In this document: in pieces, positions 10,030 to 19,009 of the stretch
Numbering within the stretch: position 1 is the first letter of the stretch
Layout of the letters: each line of letters opens with the position of its first letter
From: Akkermansia biwaensis
Lineage (GTDB): Bacteria > Verrucomicrobiota > Verrucomicrobiia > Verrucomicrobiales > Akkermansiaceae
Reading direction: 5' to 3'
NCBI RefSeq assembly: GCF_026072915.1
Contig: NZ_AP025943.1
Location: 1,240,001-1,304,000 of the forward strand
DNA length: 64,000 nt
Position numbers and translations under genes: made by a program
The notes under the pieces: generated by a model
What the model was told of the DNA's origin: nothing
Databases searched by the model: none
Seen by the model: the letters and a program-made list of their open reading frames with translations, nothing else

Positions 10030-11778
10030 TCAGGTTAGCGGGATTTTGACGGATGGATAGCGGTAATGCCGCGGGGTGGGGGTGCCGGCCAGGGCGATGA
10101 GGAAGGCGAAAAGCCCCACGCGGCCGGCGAGCATGTTGATGATAAGCAGGTATTTGGAAGGGTCGCCCAGATGGGGCGTGATGCCCCGCGACACGCCTAC
10201 CGTAGCAAAAGCGCTGCAATTTTCAAAGAAGATATCCAGGGAGCTCAGAGCTGGCTCCAGGCTGCAGATCAGAATGGTAAAACAACCGATCCACGCGCAG
10301 GACACCACCACGGTGATCACGCATCGCGCGACGGTCCGCTGGTCGATGCGGCGCCGGAAAAACTCCACATGCTCCCTGCCTTGGAGAATGCGCAGGATTT
10401 CGGCCCCCGCAATGGCGCAGGTGGTGGTGCGCATGCCCCCTGCGGTGCCTCCGGGGCTGCCGCCCACGACCATCAGTCCGCACATGATCAGGCTGGCGGC
10501 AGGCAGGTAGCGGCTGTAATCGCTGATGTTGAATCCGGCCGTGCGCGCCGTCACGCTGTCGAAAAGGCAATTCCAGAAATGCTGGGCCAGTGGTTCGGAG
10601 GCATGTGGGGCGGATACAGTGAAAATCGCCAGTGTTCCTCCGACCAGAAGAATGCCGGTGGTGATCATCACCAGCCTGAAATAGGGAGTCCATTGCATGC
10701 GCAGGCGGCGGTGCCTGGCCGTAAAGCGGTTGACCAGCCGGGCGTAGAGTTCCTTGTAAATGCCGAATCCCAGGCCGCCGCAGGCAATCAGGGTCATGAT
10801 GACCGCCTGCCCGGTGTGGCACAGGCGGATACCCGGTTCCATCAAATTCATCGGGAACGTGGAAAACCCCGCGTTGCAGAAGGCGGAAACGGAATGGAAA
10901 AGGGAATGCCACCACAGCGGTTCCCCCATCAGGTTGATGTCCTTCCCCTCCCAGGAAAAATAGAGCAGTACGGCTCCGCACAATTCGATAAGCAGAGTGC
11001 TGGCGATGATGGTGGTGATGAAGGAAACCACGGAACCCAGGTTCCCCTCGTCCAGCAGGTCCGTCAGCAGCACTCGGTCGCGCAGGGAAAAGCCCTGTCC
11101 GGCCACCATGGCCACAAAATAAGCGAAAGTCATGATGCCGAACCCCCCGATCTGGATCAGCGCCAGCACGAACATTTCCCCTAACGGCGTAAACACGTTG
11201 GCAAAGTCAACTACGTTCAGCCCCGTAACGCAAACGGCGCTGGTGCTGGTGAACAGGGCGTCCGTAAAGCCCAAGGTAATGCCGGGATAGGTGGAATTGG
11301 GGAGCAGAAGCAATCCGGTCCCGGCCAGAATGACTATTCCCAGGGAGGCGACGAACTGCATGGCCGGAGCCATCAGCGGCTTTCCGTGTTTCTGCTTGCG
11401 CAGCAGCCATTCGAAAATTCTGGTCAGGGACATCAATGTGGGAATGGCGATCAGGCCCGCCGTGATGACCAGACGGGACAGCTCCGTAAAACGCATGAAA
11501 TTGTCTTCCTGCTGCTCCCGCGCGATCAGGGCGAAAATAAGCAGGCAGCTGACAATCTGGAAAACAAGCAGCCGCGGCCGCGGCCGGTTGATCTCTTTCC
11601 GGAAGTAGGAACCCAAGACGCCCGTCAAGTGCCCGAAAGTGGCCACGGCGGCAATCAGGCGCGCCCATTCGTGTTCCGCCCGGTCCAAAGGCCAGCCCAA
11701 TTCCCAGATCACCGACCCCAGAAGGATGGCAATGCAGATGGCTGCAAGTTTGGTGAATCCCGAGCGCGTGGTTGTCAT
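10030..11778 (-). CDS. ktrB: Ktr/Trk-type potassium channel subunit KtrB
   Basis: The ATG at 11778 (MTTTRSGFTKLAA) gives 582 residues; an upstream in-frame start at 11853 adds a region that does not look membrane-directed. The protein has many hydrophobic helices and Trk/Ktr pore features, such as STSAVCVTGLNVVD near the first selectivity filter and SVSAFCNAGFS, TARTAGFN and SAFATVGVSRG at the later repeats, each with the key glycine. It is longer than typical KtrB (about 450) because of an N-terminal block of roughly four additional hydrophobic helices, seen in some TrkH/KtrB relatives. It functions as the membrane pore partner of KtrA, encoded 10 bp downstream. Confidence 0.92.
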   Translation of the reverse strand: MTTTRSGFTKLAAICIAILLGSVIWELGWPLDRAEHEWARLIAAVATFGHLTGVLGSYFRKEINRPRPRLLVFQIVSCLLIFALIAREQQEDNFMRFTELSRLVITAGLIAIPTLMSLTRIFEWLLRKQKHGKPLMAPAMQFVASLGIVILAGTGLLLLPNSTYPGITLGFTDALFTSTSAVCVTGLNVVDFANVFTPLGEMFVLALIQIGGFGIMTFAYFVAMVAGQGFSLRDRVLLTDLLDEGNLGSVVSFITTIIASTLLIELCGAVLLYFSWEGKDINLMGEPLWWHSLFHSVSAFCNAGFSTFPMNLMEPGIRLCHTGQAVIMTLIACGGLGFGIYKELYARLVNRFTARHRRLRMQWTPYFRLVMITTGILLVGGTLAIFTVSAPHASEPLAQHFWNCLFDSVTARTAGFNISDYSRYLPAASLIMCGLMVVGGSPGGTAGGMRTTTCAIAGAEILRILQGREHVEFFRRRIDQRTVARCVITVVVSCAWIGCFTILICSLEPALSSLDIFFENCSAFATVGVSRGITPHLGDPSKYLLIINMLAGRVGLFAFLIALAGTPTPRHYRYPSVKIPLT

Positions 11779-12015
11779 GGGTGAAATGCCTTGCGCGGAG
11801 TCTACCACCTGGACATGGAAAGAAAAGCTCTTAAGCCGTTTGCCGCTCCCCACCCGGGTTCCTTAGATTAATTTCGGGACCTATGCCGTGAATACGGCTG
11901 AGGGAAAAGACCGGCCTCTCGGGAAATTCCCGGCATGATCCGGAACGGTTCTGGAGAACTGGAATCCGTTCTTTTTGGGTAACTCGCGGGCAGATAAATA
12001 TCCGGGAGAAAAAAA

Positions 12016-14463
12016 TCACCCTCGGCGGCGCATGGTCAGCAGGGCCGCCATCCCCAGGAGTCCCAGCAGGGCTGAAGACGGCTCGGGAACGGAAAGCGTT
12101 ACGATTCCTGTGGAAGTGTCGTAATCCAGCACATTCCAGCCATGGGCGGCGTCCGCCATGGAAAAATCTTGCGCGGAGGAAAGCCCTTTCAGGCTTCCCC
12201 CTGAAATGTCCATGATCTTGAATGACATGGTATCTGCGGCACTCACAATTCCGCTGATGTCCAGCGTCAATCCGTTCAGCAAATTCAAGGTTCCGCCCGT
12301 CATGATGATGGCGGCCAGCCCTTCGCCTCCCTCTACCAGGTTCATGGATGAAAGTTCCACGGTAAAGTTTCCCGCCGTCAGACCGTCGCCCGTTCCGACC
12401 GTCATGGAATTGCCGGCCAGGATGCGGGAACCGTCGGACAAGGTGAGTATTCCTGCCAGATGCTGGTTGGCCCAGACAACCTGGTGGGCGATTTCCACCC
12501 GTGCCGCCGTTCCCCAGTTCAGCACCTCTCCTCCGGCCAGGCGGATGATGTTGGAAACATTGTAATGGTTCAGGTTCAGCGTGCCTCCAACGTTGACTGC
12601 TGCCGTTCCATTGCCCAGGGCACCCTTGTTCCCCAGTTGCAGCGCGCCTCCGTTAACCTGAGTGCCTCCTTTATACGTATTGGCGTGGGCCAGCACCAAC
12701 GTGTTGTTCGTGGTCTTGGCCAGCGTCCCTTTTCCAGAAATTTCACCGTCCAGGGTAAGAACCTTCCCGGCGGTATTGGAAGATCCGCCGAAAGAGGATA
12801 CGGTACCTTCCTCCAGAATAAAACGGTTGTTCCATGTATTGCCCGCATTTTCCCAGCCGGCAAGAACGGTGGCGCCCTGCAGGGTCACCGTTCCGGTTCC
12901 CCATCCGGACCCCGCTGTCTGGGAACCGGCTCCGTTCATCGTCATTTCGACACCGGGGCCGATGGACCAGCTACCCGTGAAAGCGGGGGCGGTCGCGCTG
13001 AGATAGGTATTCACCTCCACCCGTGCCACGCCGGAAGGGCTTTCCACCAGCGTGGAATTGCAGATGGCGATGTCTCCGGTTCCCGTGATGAACGTGAGCT
13101 GGTGGTTGCCGGAGGAACCGCTTCCCCGGATGGACAGGGCGCTTCCTCCCGCAATGTCCCATTGCTGGGTGCCCTGAAGTTCCAGTACGGAGGCGATGGT
13201 CAGGTTTTTTCCGGCGGCGATGTCAATGCCGCCGCTCTCCAGGATCAAGTGGCCGTCCTGCATGGAGGGAGCGGAACTGCCATCAGCGGCTACCCCACGG
13301 ATGGTGATGGTATTCAGGTATGTATCTTCAATCCTGATGCCGTAAAGCGTGGCGTTGATTCCGGCGGCTGAACTCACCATATTATCCTTGGCGGAGGAGG
13401 CTACGTCCCAGACGGCCACGCTGTCCGTCGGCAATTTGCCGTTCATCCAGGCATCCGTGGAGGAAAGGACGGCGTCGTAATTCCCGCTGCGGACCGTGCC
13501 CACGTCATAGCCGGCCAGTCTGGCCGCCTCATAGGCATACCGGGCTCCGATCGTAATCTGGGACTTTCCGTCGTAATGAACGCCCATGCTGTCGCCGGAG
13601 GTGATTTTGGCGAGGTCCCGTGTGGGAACCCAGCCCATCTGGTCGTTTGCCCGGGCCAGGGCCTCCTGCTGTTCACGGGTCGTTCCGGAGGAACCTTCAT
13701 TGCCGTTGAATCCTCCGGTGACGTCTCCCGTTTCGGCATTGGTGACATTCGTTGTATTCCACTTGGCTTGTTCTCCCAGTATGGCTTGGTGCTCCGTCAA
13801 CCGGGAGACATCCACCCCTTTCTGTGCCACATCCCTTTGCAAATTGTCCAGAAACGTTAACAAGGAATTGGTTGCATTATTGCTTTCGGCGGCTGTGTTG
13901 GATTCCCCCTGCAGGTACATCACGCCCATGATCTCCACCTTGTCGTAGTTATTGGCCAGGGCGTTTTCACAGGCCTTCCTGACGGTTTCCACGACCGCAT
14001 TGTAGGCGTTCGTACCCTTGTTCCAATAGGAATTGCCTCCTCCGTCCAGGGAGGCTTTCACGATCCCCATGTCCGCATTGCCGGAGGACGGTCCGCCCAG
14101 GGACCATCCCTTGCGCTCCATCACGGCAGCGAACCCATACTCCGGCCCCATGCAGTTGTAAGAACTGGCGGCCGTTCCGCATACCTGGGGAGCGACGGAG
14201 CCCCAGGAGGAAGAGGGTGGAGGATTGTAATCCACGGAATTGCCCGTATTTTTGTTGAAATTGTTGTGCCAGAATTTGGTACTTCCGTCGGACTTGTACT
14301 GCTCCAGCAGCTCTGCGGACGCCGGGGAACCCTTGACGGCTCCCAGGGAATTGGATTGCCCTGTCAGGATATATAATTGGAGCGTTTTGGCTTCCGCCGC
14401 GCTGATTAAAGCCGCCGCCAGACAGGCGTACAGCAGGCTGCGGCAAAAGGGAGTCGGTTTCAT
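12016..14463 (-). CDS. Secreted SGNH-type esterase (sialate O-acetylesterase-like) with autotransporter-type beta repeats and PEP-CTERM tail
   Basis: The start MKPTPFCRSLLYACLAAALISAAEAK at 14463 (in two parts: basic MKPTPFCR, then a hydrophobic stretch to AEA) gives 815 residues with a signal peptide; upstream in-frame sequence is not signal-like. The catalytic N-terminal domain has ILTGQSNSLG (nucleophile Ser) and GVHYDGKSQ (catalytic His), as in DUF303/SASA esterases that deacetylate glycans. The C-terminal half is Gly/Asn-rich beta repeat, including NTYKGGTQVNGGALQLGN, typical of autotransporter-associated beta-strand repeats. It ends SVPEPSSALLGLLGMAALL plus RRRG, a PEP-CTERM exosortase signal. 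Likely surface-attached and acting on O-acetylated mucin sugars (inference). Confidence 0.85.
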   Translation of the reverse strand: MKPTPFCRSLLYACLAAALISAAEAKTLQLYILTGQSNSLGAVKGSPASAELLEQYKSDGSTKFWHNNFNKNTGNSVDYNPPPSSSWGSVAPQVCGTAASSYNCMGPEYGFAAVMERKGWSLGGPSSGNADMGIVKASLDGGGNSYWNKGTNAYNAVVETVRKACENALANNYDKVEIMGVMYLQGESNTAAESNNATNSLLTFLDNLQRDVAQKGVDVSRLTEHQAILGEQAKWNTTNVTNAETGDVTGGFNGNEGSSGTTREQQEALARANDQMGWVPTRDLAKITSGDSMGVHYDGKSQITIGARYAYEAARLAGYDVGTVRSGNYDAVLSSTDAWMNGKLPTDSVAVWDVASSAKDNMVSSAAGINATLYGIRIEDTYLNTITIRGVAADGSSAPSMQDGHLILESGGIDIAAGKNLTIASVLELQGTQQWDIAGGSALSIRGSGSSGNHQLTFITGTGDIAICNSTLVESPSGVARVEVNTYLSATAPAFTGSWSIGPGVEMTMNGAGSQTAGSGWGTGTVTLQGATVLAGWENAGNTWNNRFILEEGTVSSFGGSSNTAGKVLTLDGEISGKGTLAKTTNNTLVLAHANTYKGGTQVNGGALQLGNKGALGNGTAAVNVGGTLNLNHYNVSNIIRLAGGEVLNWGTAARVEIAHQVVWANQHLAGILTLSDGSRILAGNSMTVGTGDGLTAGNFTVELSSMNLVEGGEGLAAIIMTGGTLNLLNGLTLDISGIVSAADTMSFKIMDISGGSLKGLSSAQDFSMADAAHGWNVLDYDTSTGIVTLSVPEPSSALLGLLGMAALLTMRRRG

Positions 14464-14548
14464 TGTTGTTGTAGTTAGAAGGGTAAAAATGAAATCCGTT
14501 GGCAGCGCAACACGGTCAGCGGCTTTCAGGGAGTGGAAAAGCCGTGGC

Positions 14549-15322
14549 CTATTTCCTCCGGCGGTGCAGGAACAATGCGCCAAGTCCCACAAGGCCCAGA
14601 GAGGCGGTTGCCGGTTCCGGGACATTAATGATGGCGGCCAGGTCGTCCTGGGTTGCCGCTCCCTCCCAGAAGCTGATGCCGGATATCGTTGCGGCAGACT
14701 GGTATCCGGGAAGAGTAGCCCAGGAGCCGAGGTACAGCGTGTTCAAAGTTCCGGATTGTTTTTGGCTGGGCCAGGATAAGGCTTGAGCAAAGCCGTTTTG
14801 TGTAATAAACAGCGTGTAGGCACCCTCCGCCTGGACGGAAAGAGTCAGGGAAAAAGGATTGTTGAAGTCAATGGCTGTTCCGCTTAATCCGCTTCCGGGG
14901 CGGCCTGTACTGCTGCCGTTGTTGGCAATGCCAATCTTGTCTCCATTTTCGTAACGCCCTATCAGGGAATTGCTATTGGCTTCTCCTATGGAAGCGCAAA
15001 AAAGGGAATCCTGATTGTTGAGGTCCGTTGCCTTTTGAAAATTGATGTTGACAGTGTACCCGCTGCCTCCGGCCGCACCGGAAAGTCCCAGAGAAGATAC
15101 GTCCAGCATCGTTTTCGTATTATTCGCAGGGTCGGTGGTGAAAGTCCCGTCGTCGTTTCGGATGGCATTGGCAAGTGACAGGGAGATAGATTTGGAACCC
15201 AGGTCGGAAACTGCGGTTTCTCCCTGTCCGAAATGGGAAAATCCGGAAACAAGAGTAACGGCCGCTTGTGCGGCGGAAATTGTGGCGGCGCTGATGATCA
15301 GCATAGAGAGTGTTTTCTTCAT
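14549..15322 (-). CDS. PEP-CTERM protein of unknown function
   Basis: About 257 residues from MKKTLSMLIISA (ATG 15322; another ATG two codons upstream at 15328 gives MPMKKT). A clear signal peptide ends near AAQAAV. The body is Ser/Gly/Asn-rich, predicted all-beta, with no recognised catalytic motif. The tail NVPEPATASLGLVGLGALF plus HRRRK is a textbook PEP-CTERM signal: VPEP, a hydrophobic helix and a basic end. It lies 85 bp upstream of the esterase-like PEP-CTERM gene on the same strand, so co-transcription is plausible. Its promoter must lie in the AT-rich region upstream that holds the paired dyads. Confidence 0.85.
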   Translation of the reverse strand: MKKTLSMLIISAATISAAQAAVTLVSGFSHFGQGETAVSDLGSKSISLSLANAIRNDDGTFTTDPANNTKTMLDVSSLGLSGAAGGSGYTVNINFQKATDLNNQDSLFCASIGEANSNSLIGRYENGDKIGIANNGSSTGRPGSGLSGTAIDFNNPFSLTLSVQAEGAYTLFITQNGFAQALSWPSQKQSGTLNTLYLGSWATLPGYQSAATISGISFWEGAATQDDLAAIINVPEPATASLGLVGLGALFLHRRRK

Positions 15323-15379
15323 TGGCATAATGCTAGTTCGAGTTAAAAACATTTGCAAATAACGCTCCTCTTCCTCTAT

Positions 15380-15394
15380 CGGATTATAAATCCG
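15380..15394. promoter_or_regulatory. Dyad site 1, CGGATTATAAATCCG
   Basis: Six-base arms CGGATT/AATCCG around a 3-nt ATA spacer. It lies 58 bp upstream of the PEP-CTERM start at 15322. It is the exact reverse complement of the second copy 164 bp away, which suggests an operator pair for a dimeric regulator (inference). Confidence 0.45.
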
Positions 15395-15543
15395 GTTTCT
15401 TCCGAGTATGAATTAGACTTGATACAAGTCCGAGAAAGTTTGGAAAGAGGAGAAATTAAAAAATACCAGGTGCAATTCAATGATCTTATTTTCAATAGAT
15501 TAAAATATATAATATATTGATTGTTAATTTTTCTTATTGTTTG

Positions 15544-15558
15544 CGGATTTATAATCCG
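15544..15558. promoter_or_regulatory. Dyad site 2, CGGATTTATAATCCG
   Basis: Exact reverse complement of dyad site 1 over all 15 bases. It lies 222 bp before the hisF start and 221 bp from the PEP-CTERM start. The pair could support looping between two bound dimers, or the sites could be unrelated to transcription. Confidence 0.45.
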
Positions 15559-15780
15559 GAAGTACTTGTTTCATGAAGGGAGATAATTTAATGGAAAATG
15601 CGTTAATACATAATATTATTTGTTGAAATACAATGTACATTTTACAGAAATGAAGGAATTCGTCGGAAGGGAAGAAAAAGATCTTGGGTAGAAAAAACGG
15701 CACACTCCTTTTTGAAAACATCCTGAATCAAGCCGCACTTTAGGCTTTTCCTTTGCTGGCGGGAATGGCTTGATAAGACC

Positions 15781-16548
15781 GTGCTGGCTAAAAGAATCAT
15801 TCCGTGTCTGGACGTGACGGACGGCAGGGTCGTCAAGGGAACCAATTTCGTCAATTTGAGGGATGCCGGGGACCCGGTGGAATGCGCCAGGGCGTACGAC
15901 GCCCAGCAGGCGGACGAGCTCGTTTTTCTGGACATCACTGCTTCTTCCGACGGCCGCGCTACCATGGTGGACGTCGTGCGCCGCACGGCTGCATGCTGTT
16001 TCATGCCGCTGACGGTAGGCGGCGGTATCCGTTCCGTGGAGGACATGCGGGAAATGCTCTTGGCCGGGGCGGACAAGGTTTCCCTGAATACGGCGGCCAT
16101 CAACCGTCCGGCTTTGATTAACGAAGGGGCGGCGGCATTCGGCAGCCAGTGCATCGTCGTCGCGATTGACGCCAAAAGGCAGGCACCCGGCAAGTGGGGC
16201 GTTTCTACCCACGGCGGCCGGAAATTCGTGGGACTGGATGCGGTGGAATGGGCCATGGAGGCGGAACGCCGCGGCGCCGGGGAAATACTGCTCACCAGCA
16301 TGGATGCGGACGGCGCCAAAACCGGGTATGACATTGAACTGACCCGCGCCGTCAGCGAGGCGGTGCGCATTCCCGTGATCGCCAGCGGCGGAGCGGGCAA
16401 TCTGGACCACATGGTGGAAGTGCTCATGGAGGGAAAGGCGGACGCCGTACTGGCGGCCTCCATCTTCCACTTCGGCGAGTATACGGTACCGGAAGCCAAA
16501 ACCTACTTTGCCTCCAGGGGGATTCCGGTGCGACCCTTGGCGGAGTAG
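15781..16548 (+). CDS. hisF: Imidazole glycerol phosphate synthase cyclase subunit
   Basis: HisF with HisH converts PRFAR and ammonia into imidazole glycerol phosphate and AICAR in histidine biosynthesis. The 255-residue beta/alpha barrel has both catalytic aspartates at the canonical places: Asp11 in IPCLDV and Asp130 in VVAIDAKR. Phosphate-binding VGGGIRS and ASGGAGN loops are also present. The start is GTG (15781). No hisH or other his gene is adjacent, so the pathway genes are dispersed. The stop is 54 bp before the next gene. Confidence 0.97.
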   Translation: MLAKRIIPCLDVTDGRVVKGTNFVNLRDAGDPVECARAYDAQQADELVFLDITASSDGRATMVDVVRRTAACCFMPLTVGGGIRSVEDMREMLLAGADKVSLNTAAINRPALINEGAAAFGSQCIVVAIDAKRQAPGKWGVSTHGGRKFVGLDAVEWAMEAERRGAGEILLTSMDADGAKTGYDIELTRAVSEAVRIPVIASGGAGNLDHMVEVLMEGKADAVLAASIFHFGEYTVPEAKTYFASRGIPVRPLAE

Positions 16549-16602
16549 TGCGGATGTTCTTTTTTCTTGAGAGAAAATGGAATTCCGGTACGTAATGTAC
16601 GC

Positions 16603-18735
16603 ATGCGCCACCTTTTTTTTCCTCTGTGCTCAGTTATTGCGTTAGCATCTGTTGTTCAAGCCCAGTCGCCGGACAGGCACCCCCTGTACGAACCCGCCCT
16701 GGTTTCCGCCGGAGCGGCGGGTGATGCGGGCAATTTGTTTGCCGGAGCCAAAGTCACCGCTTCCGGACATTACGGCAATGACCGTCCGGAACTGGCCGTG
16801 GACGGGCAGGCGAACAACGCCGGCAAATACTGGGGCTGTGAAGGTGTTCCCGTCTGGCTTCAGGTAGACATGGGGAAGCCCCGCACGCTTTCCGCCCTGC
16901 ATGTCTGGCCGTATTGGGAGGGGGGTCGCATTTACAAGTACAAGATAGAAGGTTCGGAGGATGGCAAGAACTGGAAGATGCTGGCGGACCAGTCATCCAA
17001 CAGCATTGCAGCCACTTCGGAGGGCGTACCCTTCAAATTCAATCCCCAGACGGTCCGGTACGTCAAAATCACCTTCTTGGGCAACAGCGCCGGCAATGAC
17101 AAGGGAGGGCATTTGGTGGAAATCAAGGGTTACGGTCCTGATGCCGCTCTGAATCTGCAGGCCGCAGCGGTGAAGGACTATGACCGTATTCCATGGAGCG
17201 GCGCTCCCAGGCAGGAAATGCTTCAGGATGCCGTGCGCCTGTCCGGATGGAGGGGCGAACGTGCCGCCGGCCAAATTGCCGTTTGGTCTTCCCAGGTGCA
17301 GCCCCAGTTGTCCGCCTCCTGCGCCGGAGTAAAAAACGCTGCCGGGCAGGTTATTCCCGTCCGGACCACCATGATACGCTATACCAAGGGCGGCAACAGG
17401 ATCATTTCTGATATTATCGGCAGTGAAAACGGCTGTGACCTGCAGGCGGGAGGCGTCCGGCCCGTCTGGGTGGAAGTCAATATCCCCCCGTCCGCCAAAC
17501 CCGGCGTGTACAAGGGAAAAGTAGTGGTTTCCGCTGAAAGCGGCTCTCCAGTGAGCGTTCCCGTAACTCTGGAAGTGGCTCCGGAATTTCTGCCTGCTCC
17601 CTCCAACTGGCAGGTTCATCTGGACCTTTGGCAGCATCCGCAGGCTGTGGCCCGCTGGCATGATGTGGAGCCGTGGTCCCCGGAACATTTCGCGCTGATG
17701 AAGCCGGTGATGAAAAGGCTGGCGGACGCCGGGCAGAAGGCCATTACCTGTTCCCTCATTGATGAAGCCTGGAACGCCCAGACTTACGACTGGTTCCCCC
17801 CCATGATCGAATGGATCAAGGGCAGGAACGGAACCATGCGCTGGAACTATGCCAACTTTGACAAATGGGTTTCCTTCATGATCAACGAGGTGGGCATCAA
17901 GGGGCAGATATCCTGCTATACCATGATTCCGTGGAACATGAAAATCCGTTATCTGGATGAAGCTACCGGAAAATACAAGTTCCTGGACCTCAAACCGAAC
18001 GATCCTTCCTACGAAGCCATCTGGGGACCTTTCCTCACGGATTTCCGCAAGCACGTCAAAAGCAAAGGCTGGCTGGACAAAACCTGCATCGGGCTGGATG
18101 AACGGCCGGACGCCATGGTGAAGGCGGCCAAGAACGTGCTGGACAAGTATGCTCCGGAATTCAAGATCGTCTCCGCCGTCAACCGCCCTACCGCCATGAC
18201 CCGCGACGTGTATGACGTCTCTCCCGTGATCGACCATGCGGGCACAGTCACGGGCGATCTGCTGGCGCAGCGCAAGAAGGAAGGGAAAAAGACGACCTTT
18301 TACGTTTGCGTGTATCCCAAAAAGCCCAATACCTTCACTGTCTCTCCCCTCGCGGAGGCGGAATGGCTGCCCCTCTTTGCCGCCGCCAACCATCTGGACG
18401 GTTTTCTGAGGTGGGCCTACAATTCCTGGAACCGCAATCCGTTTGAGAAGACGGACTTCGGCAACTGGCCCGCGGGGGACTGCTACCTGGTTTATCCCGG
18501 CAATCTCAGTTCCCTGCGGTTTGAAAAACTCCGCGATGGGTTGGAAGAATTTGAAAAGGTCAATATCCTGCGCTCCCGCGCCGCAAAAAATCCGAAGGCG
18601 AAAGCCGCCGTGGCCCGCATGGATGAGGAGCTTTCCAAACTCTTCACCGTGGAAAAAAGCCGCGGCGATTCCCATGAGGACGACGTGCGCAAAGCCCGTG
18701 AAATCATCCGGAAGACGGCAGAAGCCACTAGGTGA
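16603..18735 (+). CDS. Secreted DUF4091/GH123-like glycosidase candidate with N-terminal F5/8 type C domain
   Basis: The ATG at 16603 (MRHLFFPLCSVIALASVVQAQS) begins a signal peptide, giving 710 residues; the longer frame would start at an unlikely TTG. Residues about 45-160 form a discoidin/F5-8C carbohydrate-binding module (GNDRPELAVDGQANN, YKIEGSEDGKNW, VRYVKITF). The C-terminal part resembles DUF4091, the region shared with GH123 beta-N-acetylgalactosaminidases, and has an Asp-Glu pair in CIGLDERPDAM. GH123 enzymes use such a DE pair in substrate-assisted catalysis. A role on mucin or other glycans fits the setting but is inferred. The gene is downstream of hisF by 54 bp and probably independently transcribed. 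Confidence 0.75.
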   Translation: MRHLFFPLCSVIALASVVQAQSPDRHPLYEPALVSAGAAGDAGNLFAGAKVTASGHYGNDRPELAVDGQANNAGKYWGCEGVPVWLQVDMGKPRTLSALHVWPYWEGGRIYKYKIEGSEDGKNWKMLADQSSNSIAATSEGVPFKFNPQTVRYVKITFLGNSAGNDKGGHLVEIKGYGPDAALNLQAAAVKDYDRIPWSGAPRQEMLQDAVRLSGWRGERAAGQIAVWSSQVQPQLSASCAGVKNAAGQVIPVRTTMIRYTKGGNRIISDIIGSENGCDLQAGGVRPVWVEVNIPPSAKPGVYKGKVVVSAESGSPVSVPVTLEVAPEFLPAPSNWQVHLDLWQHPQAVARWHDVEPWSPEHFALMKPVMKRLADAGQKAITCSLIDEAWNAQTYDWFPPMIEWIKGRNGTMRWNYANFDKWVSFMINEVGIKGQISCYTMIPWNMKIRYLDEATGKYKFLDLKPNDPSYEAIWGPFLTDFRKHVKSKGWLDKTCIGLDERPDAMVKAAKNVLDKYAPEFKIVSAVNRPTAMTRDVYDVSPVIDHAGTVTGDLLAQRKKEGKKTTFYVCVYPKKPNTFTVSPLAEAEWLPLFAAANHLDGFLRWAYNSWNRNPFEKTDFGNWPAGDCYLVYPGNLSSLRFEKLRDGLEEFEKVNILRSRAAKNPKAKAAVARMDEELSKLFTVEKSRGDSHEDDVRKAREIIRKTAEATR

Positions 18736-19009
18736 TTTCATAGATTCCGCATTTCTCCATCTTTATCTGATAAAACGCTTGTCTCTGTCTTTCCGGCTGC
18801 CGGAAACAACGGACAGGCTTTTTATTGTTCTATCACCGATGGAAAGAGGGCAATTCTGCAAATACTCTCCCTGTTTTCCTGATGATCCCGGGAAACCCGG
18901 TCACTATTGATCGTGATTGAACGCTTCTCGACAATGGCCCATTTCCAGATATAATAATCACGGTTTTGATGACGAGGACAGGATTCTGACCGGAATAGAA
19001 CAATTTAGC

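Larger units (their letters stand above)
15323..15780. other. AT-rich intergenic region between a PEP-CTERM gene and hisF
   Basis: 458 bp, strongly AT-rich, upstream of the leftward PEP-CTERM gene and of rightward hisF. It holds two copies of a CGGATT-N3-AATCCG dyad in opposite orientation and, between them, a 15-nt AT-only dyad (AATATATAATATATT, 15504-15518). The 15559-15780 part is less structured. No convincing gene was found in it. Confidence 0.6.
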
